Shown in pieces: positions 53,397 through 60,635 of a stretch of 64,000 bases of DNA. The stretch is from the NCBI GenBank assembly GCA_021799035.1, contig JAJZBG010000007.1, positions 1-64,000 on the forward strand, written 5' to 3'. Every line of letters begins with the position of its first letter. Position 1 is the first letter of the stretch. Position numbers and translations under genes: made by a program. The notes beneath the pieces were generated by a model. It worked only from the letters and a program-made list of their open reading frames with translations, did not search any database and was not told the origin of the DNA. Source of the DNA: Actinomycetes bacterium. Lineage in GTDB: Bacteria; Actinomycetota; Acidimicrobiia; Acidimicrobiales; Acidimicrobiaceae.

Positions 53397-54623
53397 ATGG
53401 ATATCAGCTACCCCCCTGAGGCCGAAGAGTTCCGCAACAAAGTTCGGGAGTTTCTTAGAGACAATCTTCCGCAGGGTTGGCGGGGAACTGGCGCGCTGAG
53501 CAAGGCCGAGGTTGTTGAGTTCACTAAGTGGTGGAGGCAGATCCTTTTCGAGAACAAGCTTCTAGCCTTATCTTGGCCCAAAGAGTACGGTGGTGCCGGG
53601 CTTTCGCCTGTAGAGCAGGTTGTCTTGTCTGAGGAGTTTGCGAGAGCCGGAGTGCCATTCGGCGGCCCAAACGATCCTTTTGGGATTCAGATGGTGGGAA
53701 ACACCCTGATCCACTGGGGTACAGAGGACCAGAAGAGGCGCTTCCTTCCTCGGATCCTCTCAGGTGAGGACAGATGGTGTCAAGGATACTCTGAACCAAA
53801 CGCAGGTTCCGATTTGGCTAACGTCGGTACAAAGGCCGAGTTGGATGGTGATCTCTGGAGAATAAGCGGTCAGAAGATTTGGACCTCCGCCGGGCATCTG
53901 GCCAACTGGATCTTTGTCCTAGCACGAACCGACTCACAGGCAGAGAAGCACAAAGGGATTTCATTTTTGCTAGTTCCGATGGATCAGCCTGGTGTTGAGG
54001 TGAGGCCGATCAAGATGCTGTCGGGCGAGTCGGAGTTCAACGAGGTCTTCTTCAGCGATGCAGAGACGTCAAGCGAAAATATCGTCGGAAAGCCGGGCGA
54101 GGGTTGGGCGGTTGCGATGACTCTCTTGGGATACGAGCGGGGAGAGGCCGCTGCAACGCTGCCGATACGTTTCCGCAATGAGTTCGACCGCCTGATGGAT
54201 CTTGCCAAGGAGACCGGTGCCAACAATGACCCGCTTTTGCGTCAGCGGCTAGCCTGGTGCTACTCGAAGGTTGAGATAATGAGATATCTCGGGTTGCGCG
54301 CCCTTACGGGCTTCTTGGATGGCAAGAGTCCCGGTCCAGAAAGCTCTATCTCAAAGCTTTACTGGTCCGAGTACCACAAGAGCGTGACAGACCTTGCCGT
54401 CGACATCATTGGTGCATCAGCTCTGGCCCCGACGGGACGGGCTCCGTCAAGTGCATTCCGGACAGACGATCCTGGAGCTCCGAATTCTTCGATGAGCTGG
54501 GTGATGACATTCTTGCATGCGAGAGCGGGCACGATTTATGCAGGTACCTCGCAAATACAGAGGAATATTCTAGCTGAGATGGTTCTTGGGCTTCCAAAGG
54601 AGCCTCGCACCGTATCCCGATAG
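53397..54623 (+). CDS. Acyl-CoA dehydrogenase
   Basis: A 408-residue FAD enzyme that introduces a trans-2 double bond into an acyl-CoA. The three-domain pattern is visible: N-terminal helices (WPKEYGGAGLSP near 63), the middle barrel with GYSEPNAGSDLANV and KIWTSAG, and the C-terminal helical domain with YAGTSQIQRNILAEMVLGLP. In this subgroup the base of the YEGT motif is replaced by Ala (YAGT), so the catalytic acid must lie elsewhere, as in the isovaleryl-type enzymes. ATG 53397 has AAGGA six bases upstream. No electron-transfer flavoprotein genes are nearby, so the substrate remains open. Confidence 0.9.
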   Translation: MDISYPPEAEEFRNKVREFLRDNLPQGWRGTGALSKAEVVEFTKWWRQILFENKLLALSWPKEYGGAGLSPVEQVVLSEEFARAGVPFGGPNDPFGIQMVGNTLIHWGTEDQKRRFLPRILSGEDRWCQGYSEPNAGSDLANVGTKAELDGDLWRISGQKIWTSAGHLANWIFVLARTDSQAEKHKGISFLLVPMDQPGVEVRPIKMLSGESEFNEVFFSDAETSSENIVGKPGEGWAVAMTLLGYERGEAAATLPIRFRNEFDRLMDLAKETGANNDPLLRQRLAWCYSKVEIMRYLGLRALTGFLDGKSPGPESSISKLYWSEYHKSVTDLAVDIIGASALAPTGRAPSSAFRTDDPGAPNSSMSWVMTFLHARAGTIYAGTSQIQRNILAEMVLGLPKEPRTVSR

Positions 54624-54668
54624 GTGAAGTATGCAATTTTCGTCAACGATTTCGCTATCTTGGAATTC

Positions 54669-54950
54669 ATGGCGAGCAAGCATGTGTCCGTGAAGACGAA
54701 CTTGAGAATGGCGCTGTGGTTGCTGCGGTCGGCAATCACGCTGTTTCCTCACAGTGATCTCTGGGTCATTGGGATTATCGAACTAAAACGCTTCGCGCGC
54801 GCTCGATGGTGGTCAAGGGCACCCTTTCTCCCTATACCTGGAACTCGGTACTGGCAGTTCCGCATGGAGTCGATCTACGGCGATCCAAAGGCAATGCCCT
54901 CAGGTAGGGATCTCATTGAATTTCTTGAGTGGTGTCTGGAAATTCGCTGA
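54669..54950 (+). CDS. Small conserved-looking protein of unknown function
   Basis: A 93-residue protein with a helical, hydrophobic N-terminal half (LRMALWLLRSAITLFPHSDLW) and a basic, aromatic middle (RARWWSRAPFLPIPGTRYW), then FRMESIYGD and an acidic-aromatic C-terminal helix ending EFLEWCLEIR. The Trp-Trp and Pro-Phe-Leu-Pro pattern is what I would expect of a real, conserved small protein, and from memory similar ones occur in other Actinobacteria, but I cannot name a family. TATCTT seven bases before ATG 54669 suggests a leaderless start; GTG 54624 would add 15 residues. Confidence 0.6.
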   Translation: MASKHVSVKTNLRMALWLLRSAITLFPHSDLWVIGIIELKRFARARWWSRAPFLPIPGTRYWQFRMESIYGDPKAMPSGRDLIEFLEWCLEIR

Positions 54951-55007
54951 CATTCAAGTAAACTCATTTTCAGTATGTCAATCGATCATCTAAAGGGTGA
55001 CGGAGAG

Positions 55008-55036
55008 AAACTGAGTGAGTGGAGTGTTTTCAGTTT
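55008..55036 (+). terminator. A+T-rich hairpin between the small gene and the HNH gene
   Basis: AAACTGA (55008-55014) pairs perfectly with TCAGTTT (55030-55036) with a 15-base loop. It may be a weak terminator for the upstream gene. The remaining 180-bp gap holds no other element I can support. Confidence 0.3.
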
Positions 55037-55130
55037 GTGCTCCGATGATTGTCGCACTTCCGACCACTTTGGAACCTACTGTTCGAGTTTCGGCGCCGCT
55101 CGGGACCGGATGGGAAGTTCGAGGTAACCC

Positions 55131-55634
55131 GTGTCTAGAGCACTCGTGCTGAATGTTAGCTACGAAGCTCTAGGTGTCGTCTCTAGTCGGAGAGCATTGG
55201 GACTGGTGCTTTCAGGAAAAGCTTCATCGGTCCACGACGGTAAGGACGTTTTCCATTCTCAGCACGCGAAGTTCAGCGCGCCATCAGTGGTTCGGCTGAA
55301 TTATTTTGTCAGGGTTCCCTATCCAACCAGGGTGGCCTTGAACAAAAGGTCTGTCTTCGCGCGCGACAATTACACCTGCCAGTATTGTGGTGATCCCGCA
55401 GAGAACATTGATCACGTGATCCCTCGTTCGAGAGGGGGGCAACACTGTTGGGAGAATGTCGTTGCGTCATGCAAGACATGCAATTCAAAGAAGGAAGATC
55501 GCCTTCTTTCAGAGACGAATTTCGTTCTTCGCAAGCTGCCCATGGCGCCGAAAGGAAGGGCTTGGATACACTTGCTCGGCGCGGTAAACGAGGAGTGGGT
55601 ACCCTACGTCGGGTCGAGTCCGATCTCCGCTTAG
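55131..55634 (+). CDS. HNH endonuclease family protein
   Basis: A 167-residue protein with a compact HNH domain: CQYCG (about 84-88) and CKTCN (about 120-124) form the zinc site, and IDHVIPRSRGG carries the catalytic His. The N-terminal 80 residues (ALVLNVSYEALGVVSSRRAL) are typical of a chromosomal, stand-alone HNH family widespread in Actinobacteria and cyanobacteria, not of phage terminase-associated nucleases. Its role is unknown, possibly DNA repair. The GTG start at 55131 lacks a strong Shine-Dalgarno. Confidence 0.85.
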   Translation: MSRALVLNVSYEALGVVSSRRALGLVLSGKASSVHDGKDVFHSQHAKFSAPSVVRLNYFVRVPYPTRVALNKRSVFARDNYTCQYCGDPAENIDHVIPRSRGGQHCWENVVASCKTCNSKKEDRLLSETNFVLRKLPMAPKGRAWIHLLGAVNEEWVPYVGSSPISA

Positions 55635-55672
55635 CATACCGACGCTCAGGCAATTCTACGCATTTGGTCCTG

Positions 55673-55687
55673 TAGGCTGATCGTGTG
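55673..55687 (+). promoter_or_regulatory. Candidate -10 placing the LplA-like mRNA start at its GTG
   Basis: TAGGCT (55673-55678), a common actinobacterial -10, lies six bases before GTG 55685. There is no Shine-Dalgarno, so a leaderless transcript is likely. Confidence 0.45.
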
Positions 55688-56380
55688 AGGTCTTGGCGCA
55701 TCGTGAACGAGGTAGGGCGAGCATCGGATATTCACGCAAATCCAACATTCTTTCTCGATCAGCGCACTGCGAGGTTTGTCGAGGTTACGCGCAGTGCTCT
55801 CGTGTTGGGGTCGAGCCAGGATGTAAGGGCCGTGGATAGGGATGCGCTTGAAGCTTTGGGGGCCGAGCTTGTAATTCGCAAGTCAGGCGGTGGAGCTGTG
55901 TACCTGTTGCCGCATGGCCAGATATGGGTCGATATCTCAGTGCCCAGATCCGATCCTCTTTTCAGCGACGATGTCGGCAGATCGTTTCTTGCCATCGGCG
56001 AGATGTTCCTAAAGGTTTTATCCAATCTTGGCTGCAATGACCTTGAGATGCATAGCGGGCGGCTCACCGGCGGAGAGCTTTCTCGCACGCTCTGCTTTGC
56101 TGGGCTTGGTCCGGGGGAGATCGCATTTGAAGGGGCAAAGATCCTAGGCATGTCGCAGCGAAGGACCGCCATGGGTGCGGTCTTTCAGTGCACACTCTAT
56201 CTGAGCTATCCATTTGACCAGCTGCATCGTGTGATGTCGCAAGCCGGCTTCGAGTTTCCAAGACGCGGTTATGCACTCGGAATTGCCGAGATTCTGAATG
56301 AGTTTGCGGATTTGGCTCCAGCGGAGGCGATGACGCACTTGAAGAACCGGCTTGAAGAGGCGCTCGAAACCCTCGCCTGA
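55685..56380 (+). CDS. Lipoate-protein ligase A-like protein
   Basis: A 231-residue member of the biotin/lipoate ligase fold family. The lipoyl-AMP loop is seen as RKSGGGAVYL (about 66-75) and the catalytic lysine region as GAKILGMSQRR (about 150-160). The usual His after GGGAVY is Leu here, followed by PHGQIWVDI and SDPLFSDDVGRSF, a pattern of a divergent actinobacterial subfamily whose acyl substrate is not established. Ligation of lipoate or octanoate to a carrier domain is the likely chemistry. It ends in a clear terminator. Confidence 0.78.
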   Translation: MRSWRIVNEVGRASDIHANPTFFLDQRTARFVEVTRSALVLGSSQDVRAVDRDALEALGAELVIRKSGGGAVYLLPHGQIWVDISVPRSDPLFSDDVGRSFLAIGEMFLKVLSNLGCNDLEMHSGRLTGGELSRTLCFAGLGPGEIAFEGAKILGMSQRRTAMGAVFQCTLYLSYPFDQLHRVMSQAGFEFPRRGYALGIAEILNEFADLAPAEAMTHLKNRLEEALETLA

Positions 56381-56385
56381 GCCCT

Positions 56386-56411
56386 GTTCGCATTCGCGAA
56401 CCCTGTTTTTT
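56386..56411 (+). terminator. Rho-independent terminator after the LplA-like gene
   Basis: GTTCGC (56386-56391) and GCGAAC (56396-56401) form a perfect stem with a four-base loop, followed by CCTG and six T (56406-56411). It isolates the dcw cluster from upstream transcription. Confidence 0.8.
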
Positions 56412-56487
56412 ACTCTCCGAACTTCCAAATGCGGCTTACTGGCGCAATTCGACGATTTCTGCATCTAGCGGCCCAATTTTAGGCAGA

Positions 56488-56534
56488 AAGTGGTTGCCAA
56501 GTGGGGTGAAGTGGGTTAAAGTGGGTCAAAGTGG
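56488..56534 (+). promoter_or_regulatory. MraZ operator: five AAGTGG repeats with embedded promoter
   Basis: AAGTGG occurs at 56488, 56499, 56509, 56519 and 56529, i.e. with 11, 10, 10 and 10-bp spacing, so the repeats face one side of the helix. The TGGG cores match the known MraZ binding sites. A promoter lies inside them: TTGCCA (56494-56499, -35) and TAAAGT (56517-56522, -10) with a 17-bp spacer. MraZ binding would directly block RNA polymerase. Confidence 0.9.
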
Positions 56535-56565
56535 TGTAGGAGGGATTTAAAGGGCTAGTTGGTTG

Positions 56566-56988
56566 ATGATTCCAGTGCAGGAAATGCAGGCAAAATTCTT
56601 TGGTGCATACGAGCACGCTCTTGATGTCAAGGGACGTTTGACCCTGCCTGTAAAATTCAGGAATCTGCTTGGGGACAAATGCTTTGTCACCCGGTCTCAA
56701 TACGAAGATCCATGCCTCGTCATCTGGACTCAAAGCGACTTCTACTCATTTGCCAACTCTTTGCAGAGTCAAGATCTCTCCGATTTGTCTTTCAGGTTGA
56801 ACATGAGGGTCTGGGCGTCGGAGGCCTTCGACGTCGAGGTCGACAAGGCAGGAAGGCTGGCACTTCCACAGGCACTAAGGCGCTTCGCTGAGCTCGAGAG
56901 AGAAGTTCTCGTCCACGGGGCTATAGGGACTATTGAACTCTGGAATCCTGGCAATTGGGCTGGTTTCCAAGCGAGGGCCGAGCAATGA
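56566..56988 (+). CDS. mraZ: Transcriptional regulator MraZ
   Basis: A 140-residue DNA-binding protein with two SpoVT/AbrB-like MraZ domains. The first has YEHALDVKGRLTLPVKFR and the second FDVEVDKAGRLALPQALR. It autoregulates the dcw operon through the repeats directly upstream. ATG 56566 is used here; ATG 56584 (MQAKFFGAYEH) would give a more typical N-terminus and cannot be excluded. The stop overlaps the rsmH start in ATGA. Confidence 0.95.
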   Translation: MIPVQEMQAKFFGAYEHALDVKGRLTLPVKFRNLLGDKCFVTRSQYEDPCLVIWTQSDFYSFANSLQSQDLSDLSFRLNMRVWASEAFDVEVDKAGRLALPQALRRFAELEREVLVHGAIGTIELWNPGNWAGFQARAEQ

Positions 56989-57965
56989 CACCAGCCACTT
57001 TTTCGCACCAGCCCGTAATGTTTGATGAGGTCATGGAGGTTTTTGCGTCGATTGAATCAGGCATAGTCGTTGACGGGACACTTGGTGCCGGCGGTCACTC
57101 TGAAGGTCTGCTCGAACAGCGTGGTGATCGCCATGTCTTAGGTCTGGATCGCGACCCACAAGCAGTCGCTGCTGCCAAGACACGCTTGGCCCGCTTCTCG
57201 GGAAGGTTCTTTGCATCCCACCGCGAGTTCGACGAATTTGATCTTGCGTTGCAGGAGGCCTGCAGTTATGACAATGGCTTTTGCGGAATCCCGGTAGGGC
57301 TGCTCCTAGACCTTGGCGTATCCTCTCCGCAGCTCGAGACAGCTGAGCGAGGTTTCTCGTATCGCTTGGAGGGCCCTCTCGACATGAGAATGGATCCCAC
57401 CCATGGTCAGACTGCAAGCGAGTACCTTGATGCAGTTTCACTTCAGGAGCTTGCAAAGCTTCTTAGAGACAACGGGGAATCCCGTTTCGCTGTTCGCATT
57501 GCGAAGGCGATATTGGGTGCACGACCATATAGGTCAACATCGCAGCTGGCAGAAGTCGTGAAATCTGCCATTCCTGCTGCTGCTCGGAGAACCGGGGGTC
57601 ATCCAGCAACTCGCGTGTTTCAGGCACTGCGCGTGAAGGTCAACAACGAACTCGAGAGGCTTGAGTCAGCTCTGGAAAAGGCTTTCACGCTGCTTCCTGG
57701 GGGCCGCATAGCAGTCCTCTCTTACCATTCGGGAGAGGATTCGATAGTGAAGTCACTGTTCCGCGATCAAGTGACTGGCGGATGCACGTGTCCCCCTCGT
57801 TACGGATGCGTCTGTGGGGCAGAGCCCAAGGCGAGGTACATCGTCAAATCTAAGGCTCCGTCGAGAGAAGAGATCGAGACAAATCCGAGGGCAAGGAGCG
57901 CACGGTTGCGCGCAATCGAGATGTTCAGGATCGTGGTGCCAGCCGGTGGTGATGCAGATGGCTAG
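56985..57965 (+). CDS. rsmH: 16S rRNA (cytosine(1402)-N4)-methyltransferase
   Basis: A 326-residue SAM-dependent methyltransferase modifying C1402 at the ribosomal P site. The SAM motif is DGTLGAGGHSEGLL, and LLLDLGVSSPQL, RGFSYRLEGPLDMRM, TRVFQALRVKVNNEL and LSYHSGEDSIVK are intact. A Cys-rich loop (CTCPPRYGCVCG) near 275 is typical. ATG 56985 overlaps the mraZ stop; ftsL starts before its own stop. Confidence 0.97.
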   Translation: MTPATFSHQPVMFDEVMEVFASIESGIVVDGTLGAGGHSEGLLEQRGDRHVLGLDRDPQAVAAAKTRLARFSGRFFASHREFDEFDLALQEACSYDNGFCGIPVGLLLDLGVSSPQLETAERGFSYRLEGPLDMRMDPTHGQTASEYLDAVSLQELAKLLRDNGESRFAVRIAKAILGARPYRSTSQLAEVVKSAIPAAARRTGGHPATRVFQALRVKVNNELERLESALEKAFTLLPGGRIAVLSYHSGEDSIVKSLFRDQVTGGCTCPPRYGCVCGAEPKARYIVKSKAPSREEIETNPRARSARLRAIEMFRIVVPAGGDADG

Positions 57966-58665
57966 AACACAGAGGGAGATGAAGCTCAGAAGTGCCAGGC
58001 TTGGCGTGGACACTCAAGCCGCCCTTGCTCTCGCGCGCTCGCATGCCGTGTCGAAATCTACGCATTCAGCTGGCGTCTCTAATCGCAAACCCCTTGCGTC
58101 ACGACCCCAGCTTCGAATTGTCGAGAGGCAGCGTCGGCTCTCGGGCTTTCAAATCTCTCACAGAATGCTAACGGCATATGTTGTTGGCTTTTTAGCACTT
58201 TTCGCCGCAGTGGTGATGAGGGCCGAGATGGCAGCCACCCAGCTTCATTTGAACTCTCTCAATTCCCAGCTTTCCTCCCTTGAGACCCAGCATTTGAAGC
58301 TGGAAGTCGAGTTGTCCTCTCTGGAGGCGCCGAGCCGGATTGTGTCGTATGCTGAAAGTCACCTCGGTATGGTCTACCCAGCACAGGTCGGTTATCTGGG
58401 CGCAGCGCCGACCAGCGCGACAACCTCAGGCTCTAGCTCTCAAAACCAGCCAGGCGTGCTGACTCAGCAGGTCTTGTCGTCTCCGAACACCCTTTTCGCA
58501 CCGCCGGGTGAGGCAGGGGGAGGAGCACCCACGCGACCGCTCCCGAGCTCTCCGCCGACCACGGTCTCAGCATCCAAATCCAGCAAATCACCGGTAACTT
58601 CAAAAGCTCTGCACGCTGCAAAGTCGTCTTCTGCGTCGATAAATTCCAATTCCAAGACTGGTTAG
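57958..58665 (+). CDS. ftsL: FtsL-like cell-division protein
   Basis: A 235-residue single-pass membrane protein. A basic, disordered cytoplasmic tail (about 1-65) leads to one hydrophobic helix (about 66-88), a short coiled coil (LNSLNSQLSSLETQHLKLEV) and the PSRIVSYAESHLGMVYP motif of FtsL/DivIC proteins. About 95 residues of Ser/Pro/Lys-rich sequence follow, longer than in usual FtsL. ATG 57958 overlaps the rsmH end and has GGTGGT upstream. Position between rsmH and ftsI supports FtsL. Confidence 0.88.
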   Translation: MARTQREMKLRSARLGVDTQAALALARSHAVSKSTHSAGVSNRKPLASRPQLRIVERQRRLSGFQISHRMLTAYVVGFLALFAAVVMRAEMAATQLHLNSLNSQLSSLETQHLKLEVELSSLEAPSRIVSYAESHLGMVYPAQVGYLGAAPTSATTSGSSSQNQPGVLTQQVLSSPNTLFAPPGEAGGGAPTRPLPSSPPTTVSASKSSKSPVTSKALHAAKSSSASINSNSKTG

Positions 58666-58668
58666 AAG

Positions 58669-60633
58669 ATGGGTGCGACTAGATCGGGACGGACATCACA
58701 CAGATTGCAGGGTGCGCCTATAAGCCCCAGGCGTTTGCTGGTGTCAAAGATCGTTGTGGCCGGTTTCGTAATGGCGTTGACAGTTCAGCTCATTCGCGTG
58801 ACTGTATATCCTAACCACCGCTATGTGTCATTGGCCAAGGCGGAGGGGTCGGCCACAATTCAGGTTCAGGCTCCTCGAGGTGCGATTCTCGACAGAAATG
58901 GAAACGAGCTTGCAGTTTCGATTCCCAAGAAAACGGTCGTCGCCGATCCGGCAGTGGTAGTTAATCCCTTAAGAGAGGCACAAATTCTTTCCGGGATTCT
59001 TGGCACTCCAGTGTCAGAGATACGGCCGGCCCTGATTGCGCCAGGCCAGTTTTCATATGTCCAGCATCTTGTCAGCTCCGCTCAGGCCAGCAAGGTCCAG
59101 GGACTGATCAACAGCGGACAGCTCCCGGGAATCGCGTTGGTTACCGAGATGACTAGAGAGAATCCCAACGGAGGACTGGCTCAACCCGTGATTGGGAGCT
59201 TGAGCACAACAGGAGTGCCGCTTTCCGGCCTGGAGTATCAGTTCAAGAATCTTCTTGATGGCAAACCTGGGCAGCAGATGGTCTCGGTTTCTGAATCTGG
59301 CTCGCCGCTGCCGGGTGGGGCTGTCGATCTAGTGCCCCCGAATCCTGGCGATAACCTGATTCTTGGCCTGGATCGAGCTATTCAGTTCAACACGGAGCAA
59401 GTTCTTGGTGCAGAGATCGTGAAGAGCCAGGCAATGTCGGGAAGCGCTATCATAATGGATCCCCAGAACGGCCAGATCCTTGCTATGGCCAATCTCGTTG
59501 GGACGTCAGGGAATTCGTCATCGGTCAATGGCGGAAATTCCTCAAATTCGCCGTCCTCGGCTTCTAAGAAGATCACCGGCTTCTCCGAAGCTCCTATAAA
59601 CATGGCTGTCACGAACGTCTACGAGCCGGGATCGGTGGCAAAGATAGCGACATTTGCAGCTGCGCTAAAAGCTGGAGTAATCACGCCTTCGAGCAAAGTG
59701 GTAGTTCCCCCATATCTCGTCATCGATGGTGCCAACTTCCATGATGCCGAGGTACATGGGACAGAGGTCCTGAGTCCTCAGCAGATTCTCGCCCAATCAT
59801 CCAATATCGGAACGATAATAATTGCCCAGCATCTGAACAAGTATCTGATCACTAACTCGTTCATGAACTTTGGCTGGGGGGTCCCTACGGGACTGGGATT
59901 TCCAGGTGAGACCTCAGGGTTCCTGGTCAATCCTGCTAAATGGTCAGGGACTGCGATCGGATCTGTGCCCATAGGGCAGGACGAGGCTGTCTCGGCTCTT
60001 CAAGTGCTCGATTCCTACAACTCAATTGCTAACAATGGTGTTCTGGTCACGCCACACCTAGTGGATCGGGTAGTTCCCCAAGATGGCAAGCCTGCCTACG
60101 ACCTTCCGGTGAAATCCAGAGAGGTCTTAGCGCCTTCAATTGCTCAAACGATGCAGCAACTGCTTTCGGAGACCGTTTCTCCGAACGGAACTGCACCTCT
60201 TGCGCAGGTGCCCGGCTACAAGATTCTTGGCAAGACCGGCACTGCACAGATTCCCTACCCAAATAAGCCTGGATATCAGCCTGGGGCCTTCATGGCAACC
60301 TTTGTTGGTTTCACCCAGGGCACCACAATTCCGTTGTCCGCAATTGTAGTTTTGGAGCATCCTAACCCAATCTACGGTGGTTCAGTTGCTGCGCCGGTGT
60401 TCTCCAAAATCATGAGCTATGCTCTACGACGAATGGGCATCGCTCCAACCACTGGCTCTCTTCCGGCGGGATTCGCCAATGGATCCATTCTGAAGACGTC
60501 CGCAAGCAAGGCTGTCGCCTCACCAGCGTCGTTCGTCGTTCCAACTTCACCAGGGAACCAGCTTGCGACGCAGCAAGTTGGTTCTAGTAGCGTTATCATT
60601 GATGAATTTACAAAGACTAAGGGTTTGCTTTAG
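58669..60633 (+). CDS. ftsI: Septal transpeptidase FtsI (PBP3)
   Basis: A 654-residue class B penicillin-binding protein that cross-links septal peptidoglycan. One membrane anchor (about 24-45) precedes the pedestal domain (RGAILDRNGNELAVS near 64). Transpeptidase motifs are SVAK (322-325), SSN (377-379) and KTG (522-524). The C-terminal 60 residues are Ser/Pro/Val-rich and beyond the catalytic domain. There is a short low-complexity Ser/Asn stretch near 285-300. No PASTA domains are present. It lies 3 bp after ftsL and 2 bp before murE. Confidence 0.96.
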   Translation: MGATRSGRTSHRLQGAPISPRRLLVSKIVVAGFVMALTVQLIRVTVYPNHRYVSLAKAEGSATIQVQAPRGAILDRNGNELAVSIPKKTVVADPAVVVNPLREAQILSGILGTPVSEIRPALIAPGQFSYVQHLVSSAQASKVQGLINSGQLPGIALVTEMTRENPNGGLAQPVIGSLSTTGVPLSGLEYQFKNLLDGKPGQQMVSVSESGSPLPGGAVDLVPPNPGDNLILGLDRAIQFNTEQVLGAEIVKSQAMSGSAIIMDPQNGQILAMANLVGTSGNSSSVNGGNSSNSPSSASKKITGFSEAPINMAVTNVYEPGSVAKIATFAAALKAGVITPSSKVVVPPYLVIDGANFHDAEVHGTEVLSPQQILAQSSNIGTIIIAQHLNKYLITNSFMNFGWGVPTGLGFPGETSGFLVNPAKWSGTAIGSVPIGQDEAVSALQVLDSYNSIANNGVLVTPHLVDRVVPQDGKPAYDLPVKSREVLAPSIAQTMQQLLSETVSPNGTAPLAQVPGYKILGKTGTAQIPYPNKPGYQPGAFMATFVGFTQGTTIPLSAIVVLEHPNPIYGGSVAAPVFSKIMSYALRRMGIAPTTGSLPAGFANGSILKTSASKAVASPASFVVPTSPGNQLATQQVGSSSVIIDEFTKTKGLL

Positions 60634-60635
60634 CG

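Noticed and set aside
53397-54623. Acyl-CoA dehydrogenase that has lost its catalytic Glu
   Set aside because: The YAGT form of the motif is widespread in enzymes whose catalytic acid lies at another position, so inactivity cannot be concluded.
56488-56534. CRISPR-like short tandem repeats
   Set aside because: The units are six to ten bases with no spacers and are explained by MraZ binding sites.
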